Shown here one piece after another: positions 1 through 7,425 of a stretch of DNA of 16,703 nucleotides. A program made the translations under genes and the position numbers. Source of the stretch: Halieaceae bacterium UBA6060 (GTDB taxonomy: Bacteria > Pseudomonadota > Gammaproteobacteria > Pseudomonadales > Halieaceae); NCBI GenBank assembly GCA_002428935.1, contig DIYG01000015.1, forward strand, positions 1-16,703, read 5' to 3'. Position 1 is the stretch's first letter. Each line of letters opens with the position of its first letter. The notes below the pieces were generated by a model, which worked only from the letters and a program-made list of their open reading frames with translations, was not told the origin of the DNA and did not search any database.

Positions 1-812
1 TTGAGTATTTCCCGCCGAAGACCGACGGGGGCCGCGACAAGCTTCTCGGCGAAACCACCGACGCATTGGAGACCGCCAAGCCGGGCTACTACTCGGTCAC
101 CTACGGCGCCGGTGGTTCGACCCGGGACAACACCCGGGGCACGGTGCTTGCGCTCAAGGAGCGGGGCGTTGATGTCGCCCCCCACCTAAGTTTTGGGCAG
201 GATGGCGAGGACACCATCCTCGAACTGCTCAAAACCTACCGCGAGGCGGGAATCAACCGCCTCGTGGCCCTTCGCGGAGATCTGCCATCGGGTACCGGTG
301 GCGGCGCTCGTCTGGTCTACGCCAACGAACTGGTCGCCTTCATCCGCGAACACACCGGTGATCACTTTCACATCGAGGTCGCGGCCTACCCGGAGATACA
401 CCCCCAGGCCGAGAGCTACGAAAGGGATATTCACTTTCTCAAGGGGAAGTTTGACGCCGGTGCCAACAGCGCGATCACCCAGTATTTCTACAACGTAGAA
501 GCCTACTTCTACTTCCTGGACCGCTGTGCCGCCGTGGGCATCGACAAACCCATCTACGCCGGCATCATGCCCATCACCAACTACGCCAACCTGGCTCGAT
601 TCTCTCGCAACTGCGGCGCGGAAATTCCCCGCTGGATCTGCAAGCGCCTAGAAGGCTATGCCGATGACAGCGAGAGTATTCGCGCCTTTGGTATTGAAGT
701 GGTGACGCAGCTCTGCCAGACCCTTGTGGACAGCGGCGCGCCGGGCATTCACTTCTATACCATGAACCAGGCGCAGCCGACCCTGCAGATCTGCAAAAAC
801 CTCGGAATCTAG
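1..812 (+). CDS. metF: 5,10-methylenetetrahydrofolate reductase (3' part, start lies upstream)
   Basis: Reduces 5,10-methylene-THF to 5-methyl-THF with an FAD cofactor, supplying the methyl group for methionine synthesis in the cytoplasm. The reading frame is open from the window edge; the first full codon (base 3) is the Glu of the EYFPPKT motif, equivalent to the catalytic Glu28 of E. coli MetF, so only about the first 25 residues are missing. Visible motifs, counting that Glu as 1: SVTYGAGGS (31-39), APHLS (59-63), VALRGDLPSG (88-97, whose Asp93 aligns with E. coli Asp120), AAYPE, DAGANSAITQYFYN, and the C-terminal GIHFYTMNQA. The 269 visible codons end at TAG 810-812. An internal ATG at 66 is not the start, because the conserved motif lies upstream of it. 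rsmE begins 12 bases downstream, so the two may be cotranscribed. Family assignment is firm. Confidence 0.96.
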   Translation, partial: EYFPPKTDGGRDKLLGETTDALETAKPGYYSVTYGAGGSTRDNTRGTVLALKERGVDVAPHLSFGQDGEDTILELLKTYREAGINRLVALRGDLPSGTGGGARLVYANELVAFIREHTGDHFHIEVAAYPEIHPQAESYERDIHFLKGKFDAGANSAITQYFYNVEAYFYFLDRCAAVGIDKPIYAGIMPITNYANLARFSRNCGAEIPRWICKRLEGYADDSESIRAFGIEVVTQLCQTLVDSGAPGIHFYTMNQAQPTLQICKNLGI

Positions 813-824
813 CGAGCGCGATTC

Positions 825-1556
825 GTGTTGCGCCCGCGTTTCTACACCTCCGCGTCGCTGCAAACGGAGACGGCCATTCGCCTGGAGAAGGAACCCTCCC
901 GACATATAGCGAAAGCCCTACGCATGCGCCCGGGAGACGCCCTCTGCCTCTTTGACGGCGAGGGTCGAGAAGGCCACGGTGCGGTCGAAGAGATCGAACG
1001 GAATACCGTTAGCATCAAGCTCCATTCGGTCGCGGACAAAGATCGTGAGTCTCCTCTGAGGATTTCGCTAGCCATCGCCCTATCCCGCGGTGATCGCATG
1101 GACACGGTAATCCAGAAGGCAACAGAGCTGGGAGTAGGGCGTATCCAGCCCCTCATCAGCGAACGCACCGGCGTGCGACTGGACGAAGAACGTCTGGCCA
1201 AGAAGCATCGGCACTGGGAAAAAATTGCCATCAGCGCCTGCGAACAGTGTGGACGGAATCGGCTCCCGCAAATCGAAGCGCCCACATCATTTACCGATGT
1301 CTTGGCCCACGCCGGTACAGAAAACACCTTACGTTTGGTCCTCGATCCGCAGATCGGCGAGCACTCCTTACCCGCGGGCTGTGAATCCGTAGTGCTGCTC
1401 GTAGGCCCCGAGGGCGGTTTCAGCGATACGGAGATTCAGGCGGCGAAAACGGCGGGCTTTCAAGGCCTGCAGCTGGGGCCACGGGTCCTGCGCACGGAAA
1501 CCGCGCCCCTGGCGGCTATCGCCGTGGCCCAGGCCCGCTGGGGGGACTTCACCTAA
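825..1556 (+). CDS. rsmE: 16S rRNA m3U1498 methyltransferase RsmE
   Basis: Methylates N3 of U1498 in 16S rRNA using S-adenosylmethionine; a SPOUT-class (knotted) enzyme acting on the 30S subunit. The 243-residue product has the usual family length. An N-terminal PUA-like part (about 1-75) is followed by the SPOUT domain with KATELGV (99-105), EQCGR (140-144), LVGPEGGFSDTE (192-203) and the knot/cofactor loop LGPRVLRTETAPLAAIA (217-233). The start is a GTG at 825, giving MLRPRFYTS, which matches the usual short N-terminus ending in R(x)FY. No strong Shine-Dalgarno sequence precedes it, which fits translation coupled to metF 12 bases upstream. The opposite-strand open frames here are shadows. 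Confidence 0.95.
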   Translation: MLRPRFYTSASLQTETAIRLEKEPSRHIAKALRMRPGDALCLFDGEGREGHGAVEEIERNTVSIKLHSVADKDRESPLRISLAIALSRGDRMDTVIQKATELGVGRIQPLISERTGVRLDEERLAKKHRHWEKIAISACEQCGRNRLPQIEAPTSFTDVLAHAGTENTLRLVLDPQIGEHSLPAGCESVVLLVGPEGGFSDTEIQAAKTAGFQGLQLGPRVLRTETAPLAAIAVAQARWGDFT

Positions 1557-1587
1557 AGCGGCCTCTATTTCCCCGGGGATGCGACCG

Positions 1588-1664
1588 AAGACCGCACAAG
1601 CTCAGGGCAAAGAAACGGCAATCTCCCTTGCCTGGATCTGAGGCTTCTCGTACCGTGCGGTTTT
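1588..1664 (+). other. Foldable region in the rsmE-gshB gap, possible leader RNA of gshB
   Basis: The 126-base gap between rsmE and gshB holds complementary segments. AAGACCGCAC (1588-1597) can pair with GTGCGGTTTT (1655-1664) with one G-U pair. Just inside, AAGCTCAG (1598-1605) can pair with CTGAGGCTT (1638-1646) with one bulge, and GGCAA (1606-1610) with TTGCC (1628-1632), leaving a 17-base apical loop. An alternative pairing of CAGGGCAA (1603-1610) with TTGCCTG (1628-1634) is also possible. Only four T follow the outer stem, so a classical terminator is doubtful. A weak TTGCCT/TACCGT promoter-like pair (1628-1633 and 1651-1656) lies inside it. The pairing is seen by eye; any function is inference. 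Confidence 0.3.
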
Positions 1665-1682
1665 ATCTGTACGGATCAGCCC

Positions 1683-2645
1683 ATGAGCGTAAACATCGGC
1701 GTGGTGATGGACCCCATCGCCGCCATCGCATACAAGAAAGACAGCACCATGGCCATGCTCTGGGCCGCCGCCGAGCGAGGCTGGTCGCTGTTCTATCTGG
1801 AACCGAAAGACTTATCCCTGGAGCAGGGTGCTCCCGTGGGTCGCATGGCCGCCTTGAAGGTGTTTCGCGATCCGGAACGCTGGTTCGAACTTGGCGAGGC
1901 CCAGCACAAACCCCTGACGGATCTCGACGTGATCCTCATGCGCAAAGATCCACCGTTCGACAACGAGTATGTCTACGCAACCTATATCCTCGAGGCTGCG
2001 GAACGCGAAGGCACGCTCATCGTTAACAAATGCCAGTCCCTGCGCGACTGCAATGAAAAGGTCTTCGCTACCCAATTCCCCCAGTGCTGCCCGCCGGTGC
2101 TCGTGAGCGGTGACGGGGAACAGCTCAAGGCCTTCCACGGGGAACACGGCGACGTTATCTTCAAACCCCTGGATGGCATGGGCGGGACCTCGATTTTCCG
2201 CGTCCGCGCCGACGACCCCAATCTGAACGTTATTCTGGAAACCCTGACCGCCTACGGCACCCAAACGATCATGGCCCAGCGCTACCTTCCGGAGATCCGC
2301 GACGGCGACAAGCGCATCCTCATGATCGAGGGCGAACCCGTACCCTACTGCCTGGCCCGATTACCCTCCCAGGGCGAGACCCGCGGCAATCTTGCAGCTG
2401 GCGGCACCGGGCGTGCACAGCCCCTATCCGATCGGGATCGCTGGATCGCCGAGCAGGTAGGACCGACTCTTAGGGAGAAGAACCTGATCTTTGTCGGTCT
2501 GGACGTCATCGGCGACTATCTAACGGAAATCAATGTCACCAGTCCTACCTGCATTCGGGAAATCGATGCCGCCTACGACACCCACATTGGCGAGCGCTTG
2601 ATGGACGCCATCGCCACGCGTCTGGATAACTCCACCGCCCCATGA
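1683..2645 (+). CDS. gshB: Glutathione synthetase
   Basis: ATP-grasp ligase that joins gamma-glutamylcysteine and glycine to make glutathione in the cytoplasm. At 320 residues it is close to E. coli GshB (316) and aligns throughout: VVMDPIAAIAYKKDST (7-22), ILMRKDPPFDNEYVYATYIL (84-103), NKxQSLRDCNEK (115-126), the glycine-rich ATP loop KPLDGMGGTSIFR (161-173), GETRGNLAAGG (231-241) and the metal/substrate region VGLDVIGDYLTEINVTSPTC (271-290). Residue 117 is Cys where E. coli has Pro. The ATG at 1683 matches the family start (MSVNIGVVMDP), though no clear ribosome-binding site precedes it. Its TGA overlaps the ATG of the TonB-family gene as ATGA, the same neighbour as in Pseudomonas, suggesting translational coupling. 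Confidence 0.97.
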   Translation: MSVNIGVVMDPIAAIAYKKDSTMAMLWAAAERGWSLFYLEPKDLSLEQGAPVGRMAALKVFRDPERWFELGEAQHKPLTDLDVILMRKDPPFDNEYVYATYILEAAEREGTLIVNKCQSLRDCNEKVFATQFPQCCPPVLVSGDGEQLKAFHGEHGDVIFKPLDGMGGTSIFRVRADDPNLNVILETLTAYGTQTIMAQRYLPEIRDGDKRILMIEGEPVPYCLARLPSQGETRGNLAAGGTGRAQPLSDRDRWIAEQVGPTLREKNLIFVGLDVIGDYLTEINVTSPTCIREIDAAYDTHIGERLMDAIATRLDNSTAP

Positions 2646-3514
2646 GCGTCGCCGTGGTCGGTGCTAACGACCGGCTCATGCTCGCCGGACTCATCGCGGG
2701 CACCCTCCACGTGCTGGTCATTTTCGGCATCACCTTCGACGCCTGGCGGTCGCCCCAGGTAAAGCATCAGGTTGAAGTGACGCTGGTTCAAAACCCCGGT
2801 AAACGCCCGCAGCGGGCAGATCACATCGCCCAGGCGAATCAACAGGGCAGCGGCTCGGAAGCGCAGAGAGATTTGTCATCAGGAGACCTAAGCGCGCTAC
2901 CGCAGCAAACCACCAATACCATGCCCATCCCCTCGCCGGCCGATAAGGGTCGCCAACGGCTGGCCGCACCGGCCATCACCACTGTGGAGTCATCGCAGCG
3001 GGTAGTGGATCGCCGTGGGGAGCAACAAAGCCGTGAAGATGTCTCCGAGGCCGAGCAGGAGCTGGCTCGCCTGAATCAGGAACTCGCTCGACTGCAGGCC
3101 AATCTCGACGCCCAGCGACGTAAATATGCCCGCAACCCCCGGGTGCGGCGCCTGGATGCGGTGTCGGCAAAAGCGGCCGTGGATGCGGCTTATCTGGCGG
3201 ACTGGCGTCGTCGCGTAGAAACCGTGGGCAACCAGTATTACCCAGAAGCCTCTTTGCGCTATGGCATCTATGGCAGCCTGCAAATGCTGGTCACCGTGCG
3301 CAGCGACGGAGAACTCGAAGACATTCGCGTGTTACAACCATCGGGGTACGCCGTGCTCGATGAAGCGGCGGTGCGTATCGTGCAGATGGCTGCACCCTTC
3401 GCGCCTTTTCCCGAAGAGCTTCGCGAAAGCACCGACAAGCTGGAGATTCTGCGCACGTGGCAATTCGAACAAAACGCGCTAAGCTCGAATCAGACCCGCG
3501 CAGAAGGGTCCTAA
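2642..3514 (+). CDS. TonB-family energy-transducing protein (TonB3-like)
   Basis: Inner-membrane anchored periplasmic protein of the TonB family, expected to pass ExbBD-type proton-motive energy to an outer-membrane partner. Seen in the 290-residue product: one N-terminal membrane segment (about 12-32) carrying His23, in the place of the conserved TonB membrane His; a polar Gln/Ser-rich stretch (50-130); a heptad-like coiled coil (about 133-163, repeated ELARLN/ELARLQ); and a C-terminal TonB fold (about 186-276) with YPEASLRYGIYGSLQMLVTV, LEDIRVLQPSGYAVLDEAAV and LRTWQFEQ. A long Pro-rich EP/KP spacer of classical TonB is absent. It overlaps gshB by ATGA and is followed by yqgE, the position of TonB3 (PA0406) in P. 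aeruginosa, a protein linked to type IV pilus twitching; pilT/pilU lie 1.7 kb away. The TonB-family call is firm; the pilus role is inference. Confidence 0.85.
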   Translation: MSVAVVGANDRLMLAGLIAGTLHVLVIFGITFDAWRSPQVKHQVEVTLVQNPGKRPQRADHIAQANQQGSGSEAQRDLSSGDLSALPQQTTNTMPIPSPADKGRQRLAAPAITTVESSQRVVDRRGEQQSREDVSEAEQELARLNQELARLQANLDAQRRKYARNPRVRRLDAVSAKAAVDAAYLADWRRRVETVGNQYYPEASLRYGIYGSLQMLVTVRSDGELEDIRVLQPSGYAVLDEAAVRIVQMAAPFAPFPEELRESTDKLEILRTWQFEQNALSSNQTRAEGS

Positions 3515-3560
3515 GAAGAGTGGGGCCTGGTCGAAAGGTCGAACCTTTGGGGGGTGCGAG

Positions 3561-4130
3561 GTGAAGGCGTCAAGCAGCGACAGCTTGCGAGATCATTTTT
3601 TGCTGGCCATGCCGGGCCTGGATTCCGGGCTCTTCAGCGGCAGCATCACTTACATCTGCGAGCATGGTGAAGCCGGAGCCATGGGCATCGTGATCAACCA
3701 ACCTCTGGATTTGACCCTTACGGAGATCTTCGAGCACCTGGATATCGACACAGATAAAGGATTCATGGATCAAGCCGTGCTGGCGGGGGGCCCCGTGCAG
3801 ATCGACCACGGTTTTGTCCTCCACCCTCCCGGCGTGAAACGCTGGGACTCCTCCCTGCGGGTCACAGAAGCCATCCATCTCACCACCTCCCAGGACATCC
3901 TAAAAGCAATCGCAGCGGGGGAGGGACCCGACGCCTATGCGGTTGCCCTGGGCTACGCGGGCTGGTCGGCGGGGCAGTTGGAGGAGGAGATTGCCAACAA
4001 TAGTTGGCTCACGCTGCCTGCAGACAAACACATCATCTTCGCCACGCCTATCGAGCAACGCGTCGCCGCAGCCGCGGCGGTCCTCGGCGTAGATATGAAC
4101 CTGATGTCTACCCAGGTGGGCCACGCCTGA
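3561..4130 (+). CDS. yqgE: YqgE/AlgH family protein (DUF179)
   Basis: Member of the UPF0301/YqgE-AlgH family, small soluble proteins of poorly defined function; in Pseudomonas AlgH was first described as affecting alginate gene expression. The 189-residue product shows the family signatures DHFLLAMPGL (11-20), YICEH (31-35), GAMGIVINQPL (39-49), LAGGPV (74-79), GFVLHPP (84-90), ALGYAGWSAGQLEEE (129-143) and WLTLPAD. The GTG start at 3561 follows a G-rich stretch (3549-3554) and a GAG that can serve as ribosome-binding site. A small perfect inverted repeat, AAAGGT-CGA-ACCTTT (3534-3548), lies just upstream. ruvX follows after 12 bases; the yqgE-ruvX pair is conserved widely in proteobacteria. 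Confidence 0.94.
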   Translation: MKASSSDSLRDHFLLAMPGLDSGLFSGSITYICEHGEAGAMGIVINQPLDLTLTEIFEHLDIDTDKGFMDQAVLAGGPVQIDHGFVLHPPGVKRWDSSLRVTEAIHLTTSQDILKAIAAGEGPDAYAVALGYAGWSAGQLEEEIANNSWLTLPADKHIIFATPIEQRVAAAAAVLGVDMNLMSTQVGHA

Positions 4131-4142
4131 GTTCACCGCCCC

Positions 4143-4592
4143 TTGTCTCGTTCTGAAACGCCCCAGCGCGTGCTCGCCTTCGACTTCGGTCTGCGGCAGA
4201 TTGGTGTCGCCGTGGGCAATGCACTCCTCGGTACCAGTCAGCCCCTGACGGTGCTGCGAGCCCGAGATGGCCAACCCCAATGGGCGCAGCTTGAAGCCCT
4301 GCTGAAGGAGTGGCAGCCCGATCTTCTGCTGGTGGGTGATCCTCTGAACATGGATGGCAGCGTCAGCGAATTGGCGGAACGCAGTCGCAAGTTTGGCCGT
4401 CGTCTTCGGGGCCGCTACCAACTCCCCGTGACACTGGTCGACGAACGACTTACAAGCTTTGAGGTCAAGCGAGAACAGCGCGAAGCGGGGCACCGCGGAG
4501 ACTACCGCGAAAACCCCATCGACAGCCTGGCGGCGGAACTCATCCTCAACGATTGGTTGCGTGATCCGGCGGCGCACCAACAACTTCCTTAA
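4143..4592 (+). CDS. ruvX: Holliday junction resolvase-like / pre-16S rRNA nuclease YqgF (RuvX)
   Basis: RNase H-fold nuclease of the YqgF family, implicated in 5' maturation of 16S rRNA and proposed earlier as a Holliday junction resolvase. The 149-residue product has LAFDFGLRQIGVAVG (11-25, catalytic Asp14), LLLVGDPLNMDGS (61-73), VDERLTS (99-105, acidic Glu101) and PIDSLAAELIL (125-135, catalytic Asp127), so the three acidic positions of the active site are intact. A TTG at 4143 is the only start that keeps a normal N-terminal arm before strand 1; an in-frame GTG at 4170 (codon 10) would start right at the first strand and is less likely but possible. It lies 12 bases after yqgE and probably shares its transcript. 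Confidence 0.93.
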   Translation: MSRSETPQRVLAFDFGLRQIGVAVGNALLGTSQPLTVLRARDGQPQWAQLEALLKEWQPDLLLVGDPLNMDGSVSELAERSRKFGRRLRGRYQLPVTLVDERLTSFEVKREQREAGHRGDYRENPIDSLAAELILNDWLRDPAAHQQLP

Positions 4593-4620
4593 CCAGCACT
4601 TTGCATAAGGCTATGAACCG

Positions 4621-5187
4621 ATGGCAGCACACCCTTCTCCCGAGATCCTAGCGTCAGGGCTCGAGCATTTACGTCAGGCACCGCGCGGGAGGGGCGAGGT
4701 AGTTCTTATGGCTCGCCGGCCTGAGACGGGGCTTAGGGAACTTATCGAGGAGGCCACGCTGGATGAGATCGAAGGTCTGGTCGGCGACAACTGGCGCCGT
4801 CGCGGCAGTCGACGCACGGAAGATGGAAGCGCTCACCCGGAAATGCAGCTCACCATAATGAACGCGCGGGTTATCGATTTAATCACCGAAGACAAAAGCC
4901 AGTGGCCCCTGGCGGGAGATCAGTTCTACGTCGATTTCGATCTGAGCGATGAGCACCTGCCGCCGGGAACACTCCTGGCCCTGGGCACTGCAGTGGTTGA
5001 GGTGACCGCCGTGCCTCATCTGGGCTGTGCGAAGTTCACCCAGCGATTCGGTCGCCCCGCCATGGAGTTCGTCAACTCAGACCTGGGGAAGGCGCTCAAT
5101 CTTCGCGGCGTCAATGCCCGGGTTCGACGGCCCGGAACCGTTCGGTGCGGCGATGCTATAGAGAAACTCGACCCGGCGACCGCCTAG
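4621..5187 (+). CDS. MOSC domain-containing protein
   Basis: Stand-alone MOSC domain protein of 188 residues. MOSC domains (molybdenum cofactor sulfurase C-terminal) bind or handle sulfur or the molybdenum cofactor; stand-alone relatives such as YiiM are linked to reduction of N-hydroxylated compounds. Seen: RRPETGLREL (32-41), GLVGDNW (52-58), the start of the beta barrel MQLTIMNARVIDLI (75-88), LAGDQFYVDFDLSDEHLPPG (97-116), the conserved cysteine segment PHLGCAKFTQRFG (132-144, Cys136) and LRGVNARVRRPGTVRCGD (161-178). AAGG (4607-4610) precedes the ATG at a ribosome-binding distance; another ATG at 4613 is out of frame. It lies 28 bases after ruvX, and its TAG (5185-5187) interlocks with the pilU stop on the other strand. 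Substrate and cofactor cannot be told from the sequence. Confidence 0.83.
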   Translation: MAAHPSPEILASGLEHLRQAPRGRGEVVLMARRPETGLRELIEEATLDEIEGLVGDNWRRRGSRRTEDGSAHPEMQLTIMNARVIDLITEDKSQWPLAGDQFYVDFDLSDEHLPPGTLLALGTAVVEVTAVPHLGCAKFTQRFGRPAMEFVNSDLGKALNLRGVNARVRRPGTVRCGDAIEKLDPATA

Positions 5188-6296
5188 CGAGAGTCCACCT
5201 CCAGATTTACCGTGGAGGTATAGCTACTCTGGCGCTTATCAAACATCTTGATGCCCAGGCGCACCTCGTTCGCCGAGTCCGCGCAGCGGATCGCTTCCGC
5301 GGAACTGATCGCTCCATCGCGATAGGCGGCGAGGAGGGACTGATCCAGGGTTTGCATGCCCTGTTCCGTCGATTTGGACATCACCTCTTTGATGAGGTGC
5401 ACGTTCCCCGAGCGAATGTGGTCGGCGATGAGTGGTGAATTCAACAGCACCTCCATCACCGGTACTCGACCCTCGCCGTTTGCCCGAGGTAGCAATTGCT
5501 GCGCAATCATCGCCTTCATATTCAGAGACACGTCCATGAGCACCTGATCATGACGCTCTGAAGGAAAGAAACTGAGGATGCGATCGATGGCCTGGTTGGC
5601 GTTGTTAGCATGGAGGGTGCAAAGACACAGGTGCCCCGTTTCCGCGAAGGTCAGGGCATGGGCCATGGTCTCGGCGGAGCGAACCTCGCCGATAAGAATC
5701 ACATCCGGTGCCTGGCGGAGAGCGTTCTGTAGACCCACCTCGAAGGATTCCGTGTCCAGGCCCACTTCTCGCTGGGTAACCAGGCAGCCGGCGTGATCGT
5801 GGACAAACTCAATGGGGTCTTCAATGGACAGGATATGGCCCCGACTGTTGCGGTTTCGGTGACCGACCATGGCCGCCAGGGAAGTGGATTTACCTGTGCC
5901 CGTACCACCCACAAACATCACCAATCCCCGTTTCATCATCGCCAGGTCGGCGACGATGGACGGTAATCCCAATTCCTGAAAGCGGGGAATCTCCGACTTG
6001 ATTCGGCGCAGCACGAGACCAAACTGACCGCGCTGAATAAAGGCGCTGGCGCGAAATCGGCCGTGCTCCTCGGAAAAAATGGCGTAGTTGCATTCCTGAT
6101 CCCGAAGGAACTCCGCCTGTTGGGTGGGCGTCATGGTTTCGAGAACCAGAGATCGCGCCTGTTCTTCGCTCAGGCTTCCTTTGCCCATGGCGTGGATTTC
6201 TCCATCGATCTTGATGGAGGGTGCGGCTCGCGCGGTAATAAAACCGTCGGACGCCTCGGCCTCGACAATCTTACCCAGCAGGTCATCGATCTTCAT
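5184..6296 (-). CDS. pilU: Type IV pilus retraction ATPase PilU
   Basis: Hexameric cytoplasmic ATPase that assists PilT in retracting type IV pili (twitching motility, DNA uptake). The 370-residue product fits PilU: N-terminal ASDGFIT region (15-21), Walker A GGTGTGKST (130-138), Asp box SIEDPIEF (157-164), Walker B DVILIGEVR (198-206, Glu204), His box TGHLCLCTLH (220-229), and PilU-typical TQREVGLDTESFEVGLQNAL (174-193). It ends in VNLEVDSR, close to the NLEV ending of P. aeruginosa PilU but without the longer tail. The ATG at 6296 has a strong ribosome-binding site, AGGGAG, 6 bases upstream (6303-6308). pilT lies 45 bases upstream on the same strand, so pilT-pilU is very likely one operon. 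Confidence 0.95.
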   Translation of the reverse strand: MKIDDLLGKIVEAEASDGFITARAAPSIKIDGEIHAMGKGSLSEEQARSLVLETMTPTQQAEFLRDQECNYAIFSEEHGRFRASAFIQRGQFGLVLRRIKSEIPRFQELGLPSIVADLAMMKRGLVMFVGGTGTGKSTSLAAMVGHRNRNSRGHILSIEDPIEFVHDHAGCLVTQREVGLDTESFEVGLQNALRQAPDVILIGEVRSAETMAHALTFAETGHLCLCTLHANNANQAIDRILSFFPSERHDQVLMDVSLNMKAMIAQQLLPRANGEGRVPVMEVLLNSPLIADHIRSGNVHLIKEVMSKSTEQGMQTLDQSLLAAYRDGAISSAEAIRCADSANEVRLGIKMFDKRQSSYTSTVNLEVDSR

Positions 6297-6302
6297 GGTT
6301 GA

Positions 6303-6308
6303 CTCCCT
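6303..6308 (-). promoter_or_regulatory. Ribosome-binding site of pilU
   Basis: Read on the minus strand the bases are AGGGAG, six bases before the pilU ATG at 6296. This is one of the strongest Shine-Dalgarno matches in the window and supports both the start choice and independent ribosome loading for the second gene of the pilT-pilU pair. Confidence 0.7.
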
Positions 6309-6341
6309 GGTGCATTCGTCGTGGCAAGGCTGGGGAAAGGG

Positions 6342-7376
6342 TTAGAAGTTTTCGGGCATGCGCGCTTTCTCTCGCGCGACATCCCGGGTAATGATTCGTT
6401 TGTCGAGAAGTTCCTTCAGACACTGATCCATGGTCTGCATGCCCACGGCCTGCCCGGTTTGAATCGCCGAGTACATCTGCGCGACCTTGTCTTCGCGAAT
6501 AAGGTTTCGAATCGCCGAGGTGGCGCGCATGATTTCATGGGCGGCGACCCGGCCGCCCGCGGTGCGCTTGAGGAGGGTCTGGGAGACCACGGCCTGCAGG
6601 GACTCCGACAGCATGGAGCGCACCATGGACTTCTCGTTCGCGGGGAAGACATCGATCACCCGGTCGATGGTCTTGGCCGCCGAGGTGGTGTGCAGGGTGC
6701 CAAACACCAGGTGACCGGTTTCCGCCGCGGTGAGGGCCAGACGAATGGTCTCCAGGTCTCGCATCTCACCAACCAGGATAATGTCCGGGTCTTCCCGCAG
6801 AGCGCTGCGCAGCGCCTCCGCGAAGCCCAGGGTGTCCCGGTGCACTTCCCGTTGGTTGACCAGACACTTGCGGCTCTCGTGAACAAATTCGATAGGGTCT
6901 TCGATGGTGAGGATGTGCTCGTATTTGTGATCGTTGATGAAATCGATCATCGCCGCCAGGGTCGTGGACTTACCGGAGCCCGTTGGCCCCGTAACGAGGA
7001 CCAGACCCCTGGGCATCATGCTGATATCGCGAAAGACCTGGCCCATGCCCAGGTCTTCCATACTCAGCACCTTCGAAGGAATGGTACGGAAGACACCGCC
7101 GGCACCACGGTTCTGATTGAAAGCGTTGACCCGGAAGCGGGCCACACCGGGCACTTCAAAGGAAAAGTCCGTTTCGAGGAATTCTTCAAAGTCTTTGCGC
7201 TGCTTATCGTTCATGATGTCGTACATCAGATCATGAACTTGCTTGTGCTCCAGCGGAGGCAGATTGATACGCCGTACATCGCCGTCTACGCGAATCATCG
7301 GCGGTAGGCCTGCCGAGAGGTGCAGATCCGAAGCGCCCTGTTTGGCGCTGAAGGCCAGCAGTTCCGTAATATCCAT
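6342..7376 (-). CDS. pilT: Type IV pilus retraction ATPase PilT
   Basis: Hexameric ATPase that powers pilus disassembly and retraction at the inner-membrane base of type IV pili. The product has 344 residues, the same as P. aeruginosa PilT. Seen: GASDLHLSAGLPPMIRVDG (14-32), Walker A GPTGSGKST (130-138), Asp box TIEDPIEF (157-164), Walker B DIILVGEMRD (198-207, Glu204), His box TGHLVFGTLHT (220-230), the PilT-specific AIRNLIRE motif (288-295) needed for retraction function in studied PilTs, and the C-terminus ARMPENF. The ATG at 7376 starts MDITELLAFS, typical of the family; AGGGGA lies about 11 bases upstream. The gene is divergent from yggS, with a shared 148-base gap. Confidence 0.97.
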   Translation of the reverse strand: MDITELLAFSAKQGASDLHLSAGLPPMIRVDGDVRRINLPPLEHKQVHDLMYDIMNDKQRKDFEEFLETDFSFEVPGVARFRVNAFNQNRGAGGVFRTIPSKVLSMEDLGMGQVFRDISMMPRGLVLVTGPTGSGKSTTLAAMIDFINDHKYEHILTIEDPIEFVHESRKCLVNQREVHRDTLGFAEALRSALREDPDIILVGEMRDLETIRLALTAAETGHLVFGTLHTTSAAKTIDRVIDVFPANEKSMVRSMLSESLQAVVSQTLLKRTAGGRVAAHEIMRATSAIRNLIREDKVAQMYSAIQTGQAVGMQTMDQCLKELLDKRIITRDVAREKARMPENF

Positions 7377-7395
7377 GCTAACCGCGTTCCCCTTT

Positions 7396-7425
7396 TACCC
7401 GTATGTCTGATACCCGTGTATCTGA
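7396..7425. repeat. Two-unit 15-bp tandem repeat upstream of pilT
   Basis: TACCCGTATGTCTGA (7396-7410) is followed at once by TACCCGTGTATCTGA (7411-7425); 12 of 15 positions agree. A third, degenerate partial copy (ATCCGTATCC) follows at 7426-7435. The repeat lies between the pilT start and a TTGACA hexamer on the minus strand, that is, in the pilT promoter or leader. It could be a regulator site or simply slippage; nothing in the sequence decides. Confidence 0.5.

Noticed and set aside
1570..1579. TCCCCGGGGA palindrome after rsmE
   Set aside because: No loop and no T-run, so neither hairpin nor terminator; too common in GC-rich DNA to call an operator.
3534..3548. AAAGGT-CGA-ACCTTT inverted repeat upstream of yqgE as an operator or riboswitch
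   Set aside because: Only 6-bp arms with a 3-base loop; noted in the yqgE entry but too small to claim a function.
3900..4583. 227-codon open frame opposite yqgE/ruvX
   Set aside because: Spans two well-supported genes in antisense and matches nothing recognisable.
6321..7307. 328-codon open frame opposite pilT
   Set aside because: Antisense shadow of a highly conserved ATPase; translation looks like low-complexity His/Arg/Gly-rich noise.
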